Of a stretch of DNA of 58,569 nucleotides, positions 30,850 through 39,747 are shown in pieces. Made by a program: the position numbers and the translations under genes. How positions within the stretch are numbered: the first letter of the stretch is position 1; every line of letters starts with the position of its first letter. Below the pieces are notes generated by a model. That model ran no database searches and was not told where the DNA came from. It saw only the letters and a program-made list of their open reading frames with translations. Origin of the DNA: UBA7683 sp964643895 (GTDB lineage Bacteria > Patescibacteriota > Saccharimonadia > Saccharimonadales > UBA7683); assembly GCA_964643895.1 (NCBI GenBank), contig CAZXUE010000004.1, positions 1 through 58,569 of the forward strand, given 5' to 3'.

Positions 30850-33492
30850 ATGAGTACACGAAAGAAACTGGCGATTATTGATGGAAAGTCGGTTTTTTAT
30901 CGTGGCTACTATGCCATGGGCAACTTAAGTATGGCAGATGGTACGCCTACGGGTGGAGTGTATGGTTTTGCCGCTATGAGCTTAGAGCTTCTGAAGAAGC
31001 TTAAGCCAGATTACGTCTGTGTGGCGTGGGACAAACCAAAAACGAATATTCGGCGGCGATTGGCAATACATCCTGAATACAAAGCGGGGCGAAAGGCAGC
31101 ACCAGAGGATTTTTATAAACAAATTCCGTTGCTCTATGAACTGCTTGATGCTTTCAGCTGGCCACTCTATGAGTTTGACGATTACGAGGCTGATGATATC
31201 ATGCACACCCTTGCCCTAAAGGCTGATAAAGCTGGGCTTGAAACAATGCTTATTACCTCAGATCTTGATGCCCTGCAGAGTGTTGGCGAGCACACGCAGG
31301 TTTATGCTCTCAAGAAGGGTTTTAGTAACATCGAGCGGTTTGATATCGCAGCGTTCGAGGGTAAGTACGGCATCAAAAAAGAGCAATTTCTGGATTTAAA
31401 AAGCTTGAAAGGCGATAGTTCTGATAATATTCCCGGTGTACCAGGGGTTGGCGAGAAGACTGCCGCTGAACTCTTAAGAGAATACGGCACGCTCGCTCAT
31501 GTTTACGAAAATCTCGAGCACATTAAACCGACGCTTGCGAAAAAATTAGAGGCCGGCCGTGCCTCGGCGTATATGAGCAAAGAAGTGGCCGAGCTCTATG
31601 ACGATGCACCAGTTGAGCTTGATCTTCCGGATATGGATGTGAATGATCTCGATACTGCTAAACTAAAAGTTCTTCTTAAAAAGTTCGAATTCAGAAGCCT
31701 GCTGCGCAACCTGCCGGATCATATGCAAAATCATGATGACGGCGAGGAAGAGCAGGTGGCAAGCGGTTTCTCTGATCTGAAATTGGGCACTGTGCAGCAT
31801 ATTACCTCAATCTCGGATGCTGAGAAGTTAGCGGCGCTGAACGGTAAAACAGAGGTTGTGCTCTATGGTCGCTCAAGTGATGCACTTGGCAGCCAGCCGC
31901 AACTCTTTATTGTGGCACATGAAAAAACGGTTTTTGTGCTCGATGCTACGCGGCTTGGCGATGACTTACCCGGTGTTCTTAAACACTTTCAGCCAAAAAG
32001 TGTCATTGGCCATGATCTTAAGCATGTGTTCAAAATGCTGCTTATTCAAGGGGTGGAGCTACCATCGATTGCTCACGATACGCTCATCGGTGGCTTTTTA
32101 ATCAACAGCCTTCAGCGAGAAACCAGTTTAACTGACATGGCAGCACGAGATCTGGGTGTGGAAACCGAACTCGATACTATTGACTTACAGGAATTAATCA
32201 CCAAGGCCGCCACGCTGAGTGCCGTTATTTCACATCTGGCAAGTCGACAGAGCGAGCAAATGAGTGAACTGACAGATCTAATAAAACTGGCCGATAAAAT
32301 TGAATGGCCAATAATTTCAGTTTTGGCTCGTATGGAAGTGGTCGGTATTGAGCTCGATTGCCCATACTTGGCCAAGATGAGCAAAGAGTTTGAAGGCATC
32401 ATTTCTGATATCGAGCAGGAGGTGTATGGGCATGCCAACCAGGAGTTCAATATCAGCTCGCCATCACAGCTCGCCAAAGTGCTGTTTGAAGATCTGAAAC
32501 TGCCAACCCAAGGCGTGAAAAAAGGTAAGACCGGCTATTCTACAGCAGCTAATGAACTTGATAAACTGCGCTGGACCCACCCCATTATTAATTTGATTAC
32601 GCAGTACCGCGAGTACACCAAGCTAAAATCAACCTACGTTGATGCCTTGCCGAAAATGGTAGATGCACATTCACGGCTGCACACCGATTTTCGTCTGACC
32701 ATTGCACAAACTGGCCGGCTTTCATCCGCTGAACCAAACTTACAAAACATTCCGGTGCGTACTGAAATTGGTAAAAAAATTCGCGAAGCGTTTGGAGCAG
32801 GCGAGGGCAATGTGCTGGTAAGTGCAGATTACAGCCAGTTTGAGCTGCGCTTAGCCGCTGCCCTGGCTGGAGATGAGGAACTCATAGAGCTCTTTAATCA
32901 AGATGCCGACATTCACACCGCCACCGCCGCGCAGGTGTATGGCATCAAGCCGCATGAGGTAACGCCAGACCAACGTAGACATGCCAAGGTAATTAACTTC
33001 GGCATTTTATATGGTATGAGTACCCATGGCTTGAGTGTGGCTACTGGTATGAATTTAAACGAAGCCAAAGATTTTCTTACTCGTTATAAAGAACTGCGAA
33101 AGCCGCTTTTTGATTACACAGCCGGGTTGATTGAGACGGCCAACAAAAAAGGCTATGTCGAAACACTGTTTGGTCGGCGGCGGCCGATGCCAGATGTCAA
33201 ATCGAGTAATTTTGTTGTTCGCTCCGCAGCAGAACGTGCTGCCATGAACATGCCAATTCAGGGCACAGAGGCAGATTTAATGAAGCTAGCCATGATTAAA
33301 GTTGATAAAGAGTTACCAAAAGATGCCGCGCAGCTCCTGCAAATTCACGATTCGATCATTGTTGAATGCAGAGAAGCTCAGGTAAAAGAAGTAGAAAAGC
33401 TTCTGGTTAAAACCATGGAAAACATCTACACCAAACTTCCCGTAAAACTGAAAGTAGACGTAAAATCCGGCAAAACCTGGGGTGAGCTATAG
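30850..33492 (+). CDS. polA: DNA polymerase I
   Basis: 880 residues. N-terminal 5'-3' exonuclease (KLAIIDGKSVFYRGYYAM; DDYEADDIM; KGDSSDNIPGVPGVG), a central domain in the place of the 3'-5' exonuclease, and a family A polymerase. Motif A is SADYSQFELRL, motif B is RRHAKVINFGILYG, motif C is LLQIHDSIIVEC. The proofreading domain lacks the Asp-x-Glu motif I, so it is probably inactive. Motif C has Ser after the catalytic Asp instead of the usual Glu. A TATACT box (30838-30843) ends 6 bases before ATG, so translation is leaderless. It follows the kinase gene after 33 bases. Confidence 0.95.
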   Translation: MSTRKKLAIIDGKSVFYRGYYAMGNLSMADGTPTGGVYGFAAMSLELLKKLKPDYVCVAWDKPKTNIRRRLAIHPEYKAGRKAAPEDFYKQIPLLYELLDAFSWPLYEFDDYEADDIMHTLALKADKAGLETMLITSDLDALQSVGEHTQVYALKKGFSNIERFDIAAFEGKYGIKKEQFLDLKSLKGDSSDNIPGVPGVGEKTAAELLREYGTLAHVYENLEHIKPTLAKKLEAGRASAYMSKEVAELYDDAPVELDLPDMDVNDLDTAKLKVLLKKFEFRSLLRNLPDHMQNHDDGEEEQVASGFSDLKLGTVQHITSISDAEKLAALNGKTEVVLYGRSSDALGSQPQLFIVAHEKTVFVLDATRLGDDLPGVLKHFQPKSVIGHDLKHVFKMLLIQGVELPSIAHDTLIGGFLINSLQRETSLTDMAARDLGVETELDTIDLQELITKAATLSAVISHLASRQSEQMSELTDLIKLADKIEWPIISVLARMEVVGIELDCPYLAKMSKEFEGIISDIEQEVYGHANQEFNISSPSQLAKVLFEDLKLPTQGVKKGKTGYSTAANELDKLRWTHPIINLITQYREYTKLKSTYVDALPKMVDAHSRLHTDFRLTIAQTGRLSSAEPNLQNIPVRTEIGKKIREAFGAGEGNVLVSADYSQFELRLAAALAGDEELIELFNQDADIHTATAAQVYGIKPHEVTPDQRRHAKVINFGILYGMSTHGLSVATGMNLNEAKDFLTRYKELRKPLFDYTAGLIETANKKGYVETLFGRRRPMPDVKSSNFVVRSAAERAAMNMPIQGTEADLMKLAMIKVDKELPKDAAQLLQIHDSIIVECREAQVKEVEKLLVKTMENIYTKLPVKLKVDVKSGKTWGEL

Positions 33493-33495
33493 GTG

Positions 33496-34014
33496 ATGTC
33501 GTATCTCTTTGCTTCATTTGTGCTGGTTAATCTTTATCACGGTTGGCTTGTGTTAGATCAAAGAGATGTCTCTCCTGCTTCGCTTAGCTACCATTCTGTA
33601 AAAAATAGATTTACCCTCGGAGGCTACATGCTGGTCCACTTGCTGGCTGGTATACTGCTCACGTTGTTTATTTATTCCGAGTTTGGTTTTGGTTATCTCG
33701 GGCTAACTCTCATCGGAGTAGTGGCGGTTGTATCGGAGTGGCTGCAGGCTCTTTTGCCCGCAAAAGGTAGAACGGATAAGCTGCATACTGTTTTTGCCGG
33801 GTTGATGTCGATTTCTTTGATAATTTTGGTTATGGTTGCTGGATCACTTTCTCAAGCACCAGAAGTACTTAAGATTATAAATCTTGCACTCTGTAGCCTA
33901 CTGCTGGGAGCGTGCGTTTTTGTTCGCTATCCGCCAAAAAAGGGCTTTTGGAAATTACAGTTCTTTGGCCAATCAATGCTGTACGTGCAAATGTTTATTC
34001 TGCTAAAATTCTAG
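33496..34014 (+). CDS. Hypothetical multi-pass membrane protein, 172 aa
   Basis: Five likely membrane helices: about 1-20, 40-60, 65-85, 95-120 and 125-145, and a last hydrophobic end (QSMLYVQMFILLKF). The segment SEWLQALLPAKGRTDKLHTVFAGLMS sits between helices. I do not recognise the family (a DUF998-like protein is a weak option). ATG 33496 lies 3 bases after the polA stop, with AGGTG adjacent; GTG 33493 is an alternative. A remnant of a polA 3' end follows the gene at 34040-34087. Confidence 0.65.
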   Translation: MSYLFASFVLVNLYHGWLVLDQRDVSPASLSYHSVKNRFTLGGYMLVHLLAGILLTLFIYSEFGFGYLGLTLIGVVAVVSEWLQALLPAKGRTDKLHTVFAGLMSISLIILVMVAGSLSQAPEVLKIINLALCSLLLGACVFVRYPPKKGFWKLQFFGQSMLYVQMFILLKF

Positions 34015-34039
34015 CACGATAAAGACTTTTTTTGTTGGG

Positions 34040-34087
34040 GTGAAGGTCGTGATTGTCAAAGACGGTAAAACCTGGGGTGGTTTATAA
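34040..34087 (+). pseudogene. Remnant of a second polA 3' end
   Basis: Reading from GTG 34040 gives VKVVIVKDGKTWGGL and a TAA stop, almost the same as the last residues of PolA (VKLKVDVKSGKTWGEL at the end of 33492). The DNA matches too: GGTAAAACCTGGGGTG beside GGCAAAACCTGGGGTG. The remnant lies after the membrane-protein gene, so the gene is now flanked by two copies of the polA end. TATAAT at 34083-34088 overlaps the end of the remnant. Confidence 0.65.
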
Positions 34088-34134
34088 TACTGCTCATGAT
34101 TGCTTCTGATTGATAGGTGTGGTTTAGTGGCACT

Positions 34135-35076
34135 ATGAGCTTCAGGAGTGACTTAGCTGAAAAAGGGTACTGTGAAGTCGACTTTTCAATGGGTGAAGCC
34201 GACCGAGCAGCCTATACCGGCGCAGCTAAAGCGGTTATTGATCTAGCCCAAGGCGATGCCAGTATTCATGATGCGTTAACTTTCAGTCTTGTTGAGTTTG
34301 AAGGAAGAGTAAACCCTACGTTTTTTACTGTTTCTGAAGCTTTAAATTCTAGAGATAAAAAACTTTGGCTTCACGCTGGCTATTTAAGTCGTCAAAAAGC
34401 TGCAGCCGCAATTCCGGAAAGAAATCAACCAGCAGAGTTGAGGGCGCTGTGGGAACCGCTCGGTGTGATGTTGCAAACCGTGGAGACCACTACCAGGGCA
34501 ACCTTAGCTCAGCTAGGAGCGAATGATCTGGCAGAAGTGATCTTTCACCCAGATATCAACAAAAGAGTTGTGTTAATACGTACCGTTAAGTATCTTGGAT
34601 CACTTAGTTTGGAGAGTGGGGCAGAGCCAGTTGCTGGTCATGCTGATCAATCGGTAGCAACACTCCATTTGTATGAGACGCACGGTGGCTGGTTCCATGC
34701 CGCACCGTATCCGCAGGCATTAATGATTGATGGCGATTCGCAGGAGCGTCGTTTGGCTGTCGCAGAGATACGGTCTCAGCTTGCTCCAATAGTCAATGAC
34801 CATGACACCGCAGCCGCTTTCTTTTTAGGGGTGGGTACAAAGAACTTGCCAGATAGATTGAGACTTCCGATTGCTGAGTTGCCCGGGTGCTATCACGCTG
34901 GTTTTAGGCCTGAGGCGGGGCAAGAGGTGGTTTCCGCATTCGCTGGCTCAATCTCTGAAACTGATAGGGTCTCAACAATAGCATTCATGCATCCTAATAC
35001 AGATGTTCTGTGCTCGCCTGAATATTCACTAGCAACGGTATTAGAGTGTCGACCCCCTTACGATCTAGCCGGCTGA
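34135..35076 (+). CDS. 2-oxoglutarate/Fe(II) oxygenase-like protein
   Basis: 313 residues. The iron triad of the isopenicillin-N-synthase-like branch can be placed: His169-x-Asp171 (GHADQSVATLHLYE), His254 (CYHAGFRP), and the co-substrate Arg278-x-Ser280 (DRVSTIAFMHP). The pattern HxD...H...RxS, with spacing of 83 and 24 residues, fits a double-stranded beta-helix oxygenase. The N-terminal 100 residues are helical. ATG 34135 is chosen, with GTG 34117 possible. A TATAAT box at 34083 gives a leader of about 45 bases. The substrate is unknown. Such enzymes in reduced genomes are unexpected. The call is from motifs, not from a family match. Confidence 0.6.
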   Translation: MSFRSDLAEKGYCEVDFSMGEADRAAYTGAAKAVIDLAQGDASIHDALTFSLVEFEGRVNPTFFTVSEALNSRDKKLWLHAGYLSRQKAAAAIPERNQPAELRALWEPLGVMLQTVETTTRATLAQLGANDLAEVIFHPDINKRVVLIRTVKYLGSLSLESGAEPVAGHADQSVATLHLYETHGGWFHAAPYPQALMIDGDSQERRLAVAEIRSQLAPIVNDHDTAAAFFLGVGTKNLPDRLRLPIAELPGCYHAGFRPEAGQEVVSAFAGSISETDRVSTIAFMHPNTDVLCSPEYSLATVLECRPPYDLAG

Positions 35077-35219
35077 GCAGGCTGCATAAGCTGCGCTGGT
35101 ATTCTGGCAACGGTGGTAGCTTTAGGATTTCTTTTGGTTCAGCAACAAATTTATGTTGGTTTTGTTGTTTTCTCGTGGGTTTACAGCAAAATTAGGGAAA
35201 CCTTTGTTAGACTGATAAG

Positions 35220-35786
35220 GTGATACAAGCTGTTATTTTTGATTGTTTTGGGGTGTTTACTGAAGATGGCTGGCTAGCTTTTTGTCGCCAGTATGGTACA
35301 GAAGAGATAGCCGAGGAGCTACGTTATATCAATCATCAAGCAGACCGTGGGCTGGTTTCTTATGAATACTTTCTGGACACGGTTTGCGCGTTAACCAACG
35401 CCTCAAGAAAGGTCGCTCACGAGATGATTACAACCAATCATCACCCAAATGTGGCGTTATTTACCTACGCCCAAGAGCTAAAGAGAGTTGGTTATAAGCT
35501 AGGAATGATCTCGAATGTTGGCGATGAACTTAATAATTTTTTACCTCAAGAGTATGTTGATCTATTTGATGTGGTAACACTTTCGTATCACGCGGGTGCT
35601 ATCAAGCCAGAAGCGGCAATATACCTTAAGCATCTTGCCGAGCTTGAGTTACCAGCAGAGGCCTGCGTGTTTATTGACGATCGTGAAGTGAACGTAGTTG
35701 GAGCTCAAGCCGTGGGTATGCAAGCTTTTGTGTACACAAACGTTGAGCAAACGCGCACTGATTTAAAGGCCCTTGGCGTCTTGTGA
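35220..35786 (+). CDS. HAD-superfamily hydrolase
   Basis: 188 residues. Motif I is VIFDCFGVFTEDGW: the first Asp is present but the second catalytic Asp of DxD is Phe/Gly-shifted (DCFG), as in haloacid dehalogenase and epoxide-hydrolase-N-terminal-like members. Motif II is GMISNVGDE, motif III lysine is AIKPEAAIY and motif IV is CVFIDDREVN. This pattern fits HAD-IA subfamily variant 3 proteins. Start is GTG 35220; TAGACT ends about 7 bases upstream. The gap 35077-35219 before it holds nothing that I recognise. Confidence 0.82.
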   Translation: MIQAVIFDCFGVFTEDGWLAFCRQYGTEEIAEELRYINHQADRGLVSYEYFLDTVCALTNASRKVAHEMITTNHHPNVALFTYAQELKRVGYKLGMISNVGDELNNFLPQEYVDLFDVVTLSYHAGAIKPEAAIYLKHLAELELPAEACVFIDDREVNVVGAQAVGMQAFVYTNVEQTRTDLKALGVL

Positions 35787-35936
35787 TTTTTATCACCACA
35801 ACTATCATTAACAGATATGAATTATAAAATGAGCTTCCTGATCTGTTTCTTTTTCACAACGAACGGTTGCGTTCTAAATGCATAAGGGTTTCACTAGAAG
35901 GTGAGGTATATCAACTTTAAAACAAAAAGGGTCTAG

Positions 35937-36200
35937 ATGGCACGCATTGAGGTTCTTGGTAATGAGATAACTGTTGTCGGTGAGGGCGCAGCAGCGCTAG
36001 CTGACGCTACGGGGTTGGATGAGGAAGAGGCGCAAGTTGTGCCCAGGGGCGGCTATCAGCAGCAGGAGCAACAACAGCAACAAGAAGGTTTCTTACGCGG
36101 ACGTCGCAATGAAGGATTCGGCGGCGATTGGGTTGTTGCGGCTGCTATTGCTGCAGGCGAGGGCTTGGTGCCGGTGCATCTTATGTCACGGACTGCTTAG
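35937..36200 (+). CDS. Hypothetical protein with a Gln-rich stretch, 87 aa
   Basis: The first 35 residues look folded (ARIEVLGNEITVVGEGAAALADATG), then a low-complexity run (GGYQQQEQQQQQEG) and an Ala-rich end. It is not recognised and could be a small regulatory or disordered protein. An alternative frame (36019-36207) overlaps it but opens late and seems a shadow. The stop is 3 bases before the TATAAT box of mutM. Confidence 0.5.
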   Translation: MARIEVLGNEITVVGEGAAALADATGLDEEEAQVVPRGGYQQQEQQQQQEGFLRGRRNEGFGGDWVVAAAIAAGEGLVPVHLMSRTA

Positions 36201-36215
36201 CGTATAATAAGCTAC

Positions 36216-37082
36216 ATGCCGGAACTTCCTGAAGTTGAAACGGTTCGACGCGGTTTGCAGAGCCTATTGATTGGTCATAAGATTGTTGGTGTTTCTTCTG
36301 ATACCGAAAAGAGCTTTCCAAACGCTCAAGCTGATGTAGAGGAGTTTCTTGTTGGTGCGGTTGTAACCACTATTCGCCGGCGTGCGAAGGTGTTATTAAT
36401 TGATCTTTCCACGGAGTACACGCTGGTCATTCACTTAAAAATGACAGGACAGATTGTCTACAGGGGAGAGGCTGTATTTGGGGCTGGGCACCCAAATGAT
36501 TCGTTGGTTGGTGAACTGCCAGATCGTTCAACACGAGTGATTTTTGAGCTTGATAAAGGTGCAAGATTATTCTTTAACGATCAGCGAAAGTTTGGCTGGG
36601 TGAAATTGTATCCGACTATTGAAGTACCAAATATTGATTTTATGAAGAAGATGGGCCCAGAGCCACTGGAAGATAGTTTTACCGACCAAGAGTTTATTCT
36701 GAGATTGCAACGGCGTAAGAATACCACTATTAAGGCTGCGATTTTAGATCAGACTGTGCTTGCTGGTATCGGAAATATTTATGCAGATGAAGGATTGTGG
36801 GGAGCTAAAATTCACCCCGCCACCAGAGTGAAGGATGTGCCAGAAAAGAAATTAAAAATGTTGTTCACTGAACTGCGTTATGTATTAGAGCTCTCGATCG
36901 AGAAAGGTGGCTCAACCGATAAAAATTACGTTAATGCCGAAGGTAAAAAGGGGAGCTACATCTCCTTCGCTCGCGTGTTCAGAAAAGAGGGCACTCCTTG
37001 TAAACGATGCGGCACTGAAATCATTAAAACCCGCGTAGCCGGCCGCGGTACCCACCTCTGCCCAAAGTGTCAGATACTCTAA
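36216..37082 (+). CDS. mutM: Formamidopyrimidine-DNA glycosylase (Fpg/MutM)
   Basis: Removes 8-oxoguanine and Fapy lesions and cuts the strand. 288 residues. The mature N-terminus is PELPEVETVRRGL with the catalytic Pro and Glu; the helix-two-turn-helix contains VLAGIGNIYADE; the C-terminal zinc finger GTPCKRCGTEI...THLCPKCQ is intact with four cysteines. TATAAT (36203-36208) lies 7 bases before ATG, so it is leaderless. clpB follows after its own promoter. Confidence 0.96.
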   Translation: MPELPEVETVRRGLQSLLIGHKIVGVSSDTEKSFPNAQADVEEFLVGAVVTTIRRRAKVLLIDLSTEYTLVIHLKMTGQIVYRGEAVFGAGHPNDSLVGELPDRSTRVIFELDKGARLFFNDQRKFGWVKLYPTIEVPNIDFMKKMGPEPLEDSFTDQEFILRLQRRKNTTIKAAILDQTVLAGIGNIYADEGLWGAKIHPATRVKDVPEKKLKMLFTELRYVLELSIEKGGSTDKNYVNAEGKKGSYISFARVFRKEGTPCKRCGTEIIKTRVAGRGTHLCPKCQIL

Positions 37083-37102
37083 TGAGGAGCTTTTAGAGTA
37101 AA

Positions 37103-37140
37103 TTAGCACTCTTGCATGGTGAGTGCTAATTTTATATAAT
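37103..37140 (+). promoter_or_regulatory. CIRCE operator and promoter of clpB
   Basis: A perfect CIRCE element, TTAGCACTC (37103-37111), 9-base spacer, GAGTGCTAA (37121-37129), the binding site of the HrcA heat-shock repressor. The spacer begins with TTGCAT (37112-37117), which is placed exactly 17 bases before TATAAT (37135-37140). HrcA binding would therefore cover the -35 box. The -10 box ends 7 bases before ATG 37148, so clpB is leaderless. Confidence 0.92.
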
Positions 37141-37147
37141 TGTGGTT

Positions 37148-39715
37148 ATGAATACGGATTCGCTAACCCACAAGATGATTGAAGCGCTGCAAAGGGCGGT
37201 GGAGCTGGCTCGTGAGGGTCAGAATGTGGAACTTTCACCGTGGCATCTGCTGAAAGCGCTGCTTGAGCAGGCAGATACGACATTCAATATTTTAATTGAC
37301 CAAACTGGAGTGCGCGATGAAATTGTGCGGACTATAGGTAGTGACCTGGCTACAGCAGCCAAAAGCAGTAATGAAGTTTCGAGTGTTGATATTCGACCAA
37401 GTCGAGAGTTTATTAAACTGATTGAACGAGCTGAAAAAGAGGCGAAAGAACTTGGTGATACGCACGTTAGCACTGAACATGTCCTGCTGGCAGCTGCCGA
37501 ACAAAAATTGATTAACCTTGACTATAATGATCTTAAAAATAATGTTGAAACGGTAAGAGGAGGGCAAAAGGTTATGGATCAAACTCCTGAAAACAAGCAA
37601 AATGTTCTGGAGAAATATGGGCAGGATTTTACCGAAGCTGCAAAAGCTGGCAAGCTCGATCCGGTGATTGGCCGCGATGAGGAAATTCGCCGGGTGATGC
37701 AGGTGCTTTCACGCCGTACCAAGAATAATCCGGTGCTGATTGGCGAGCCGGGTGTTGGTAAAACAGCGATTGTCGAAGGCTTGGCGCAGCGGATTGTAAA
37801 CGGCGATGTGCCAAGTTCACTCAAAAACAAAAAGCTGATTGAACTGAGTATTGGCAGCTTGCTGGCTGGTGCCAAGTATCGCGGCGAATTTGAAGAGCGC
37901 TTTAAAGCAGTAATTGATGAGGTTGAAAAATCGGACGGTCAAATTATTCTGTTTGTAGACGAACTCCATACCATTGTTGGCGCCGGTAAATCTGAAGGTG
38001 CGGTGGACGCTGGCAATATGATCAAGCCAAGTTTGGCACGCGGCAAAATGCATCTGATTGGTGCGACAACACTTGATGAATATCGTCAGTATGTGGAGAA
38101 GGACGCGGCCCTCGAGCGCCGGTTCCAGCCGGTGTATGTGGATGAGCCGAGTGTGGAGGATAGCATCGCGATTTTACGAGGTCTCCAAGAAAAGTACGAA
38201 ATCCATCACGGAGTAAAGATTACGGATGATGCTTTAATTGCAGCGGCGCGCCTCAGTGATCGCTATATTGCCGATCGATTTCTGCCCGATAAAGCAGTTG
38301 ATTTAATAGATGAGGCAACTTCGGCACTCAAGATTGAAATCGAGAGTATGCCAACAGAACTGGATCGGGCTAAGCGACGCCAAATGCAACTGGAAATTGA
38401 GCTGACGACGTTGAAAAAAGATAAGTCCGAGAGCGCTAAATTACGCAAAAAAGAGCTGGAGCAGCAACTGGCTGATCTCAAGGAGTCTTCCAGCGGCCTG
38501 GAGATGCAATGGCAAAAAGAGAAGCAGCTGATTGAAAATCTTAATACGGCGAGCGAGCAGTTAGACCAATATAAGTCTGAGCTGGAAGCGGCACAACGTG
38601 AAAATGATTTGGCGAGAGCCGGCGAGTTGCAATACGCCAAAATTCCCGAGGCCGAAAAAGCCATTCAAAAAGCTAAGACAGAGCTCGCAGAACTCGACGG
38701 CGACAAGCGGCTTTTGAAGGAAGAGGTTACCAGCGAAGATATTGCCCGCGTGGTGGCGCGCTGGACTGGCATCCCGGTTTCTCGTCTGCTGGAAAGCGAA
38801 TCTCAAAAACTGGTTTCTTTAGAAAAAGAGCTTGAAAAGCGGGTGATCGGCCAGGACCGGGCTATTACCGCAGTGGCTAACGCTATTCGCCGTTCACGAG
38901 CCGGCATCTCTGATGAAGGCCGGCCGATCGGTTCGTTCCTGTTCTTGGGCCCTACTGGTGTTGGTAAAACCGAAACCGCCAAAGCCTTGGCCGAGCAGCT
39001 GTTTGACGATGAAGATGCCATGGTGCGAATCGACATGAGCGAATATATGGAACAGCATGCCGTAGCCCGCTTGATCGGCTCGCCTCCAGGTTACGTTGGT
39101 TACGAGCAAGGCGGCCAGCTCACTGAGGCCGTGCGCCGCCGCCCGTATGCTGTGGTGTTGTTTGACGAAGTTGAAAAAGCACATCCGGATGTCTTCAATG
39201 CGCTGTTACAGATTTTAGACGATGGCCGCCTGACTGATGGGCAAGGCCGAACGGTCAATTTCACCAACACGGTGATCATTATGACCAGTAATCTCGGCTC
39301 TGATCTTATACTCGATGCCAAGCCCGAAGACGATGAAGCACTCGGGTCGCAGCTCCAGGATCGTTTGCGTGCGCACTTCCGCCCCGAATTCCTTAATCGT
39401 ATTGATGACATTGTGGTATTCGAGCGGCTTAGTGAAGCCCTAATGAATAAAATTGTCGGTGTGCAATTAGCGCGTGTGATCAAACACCTCAAAACGAGTA
39501 AAAATATTACGCTCACCATTGATGAAAGCGTTAAAGAGCACCTGGCCGAAGTTGGTTACAATCCAAATTACGGCGCCCGCCCACTCAAGCGTCTCATCCA
39601 AACTGACTTACTCGATCCGCTGGCGCTTGAGATCATCGAAGGCAACATTAAAGATGGTCAAGCCATCACCACGATGTTCTCTCAAAATCGTGTATCATTT
39701 TCTGAAAACAGATAA
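37148..39715 (+). CDS. clpB: ATP-dependent chaperone ClpB
   Basis: Hexameric disaggregase that works with DnaK. 855 residues, the usual length. N-domain residues 1-140 (SPWHLLKALL), AAA1 with Walker A GEPGVGKTAI and Walker B IILFVDELHT, a long coiled-coil middle domain around residues 405-530, AAA2 with GPTGVGKTETAKALAEQ and YAVVLFDEVEKAHPDVFN, and a typical C-terminus (GYNPNYGARPLKRLIQ). ATG 37148 is chosen over GTG 37142 from the leaderless promoter geometry. Regulated by the CIRCE element at 37103, so it responds to heat shock through HrcA. Confidence 0.97.
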   Translation: MNTDSLTHKMIEALQRAVELAREGQNVELSPWHLLKALLEQADTTFNILIDQTGVRDEIVRTIGSDLATAAKSSNEVSSVDIRPSREFIKLIERAEKEAKELGDTHVSTEHVLLAAAEQKLINLDYNDLKNNVETVRGGQKVMDQTPENKQNVLEKYGQDFTEAAKAGKLDPVIGRDEEIRRVMQVLSRRTKNNPVLIGEPGVGKTAIVEGLAQRIVNGDVPSSLKNKKLIELSIGSLLAGAKYRGEFEERFKAVIDEVEKSDGQIILFVDELHTIVGAGKSEGAVDAGNMIKPSLARGKMHLIGATTLDEYRQYVEKDAALERRFQPVYVDEPSVEDSIAILRGLQEKYEIHHGVKITDDALIAAARLSDRYIADRFLPDKAVDLIDEATSALKIEIESMPTELDRAKRRQMQLEIELTTLKKDKSESAKLRKKELEQQLADLKESSSGLEMQWQKEKQLIENLNTASEQLDQYKSELEAAQRENDLARAGELQYAKIPEAEKAIQKAKTELAELDGDKRLLKEEVTSEDIARVVARWTGIPVSRLLESESQKLVSLEKELEKRVIGQDRAITAVANAIRRSRAGISDEGRPIGSFLFLGPTGVGKTETAKALAEQLFDDEDAMVRIDMSEYMEQHAVARLIGSPPGYVGYEQGGQLTEAVRRRPYAVVLFDEVEKAHPDVFNALLQILDDGRLTDGQGRTVNFTNTVIIMTSNLGSDLILDAKPEDDEALGSQLQDRLRAHFRPEFLNRIDDIVVFERLSEALMNKIVGVQLARVIKHLKTSKNITLTIDESVKEHLAEVGYNPNYGARPLKRLIQTDLLDPLALEIIEGNIKDGQAITTMFSQNRVSFSENR

Positions 39716-39747
39716 GCCGCTATAATGGTTCCTAATAAGGAGCGAAA

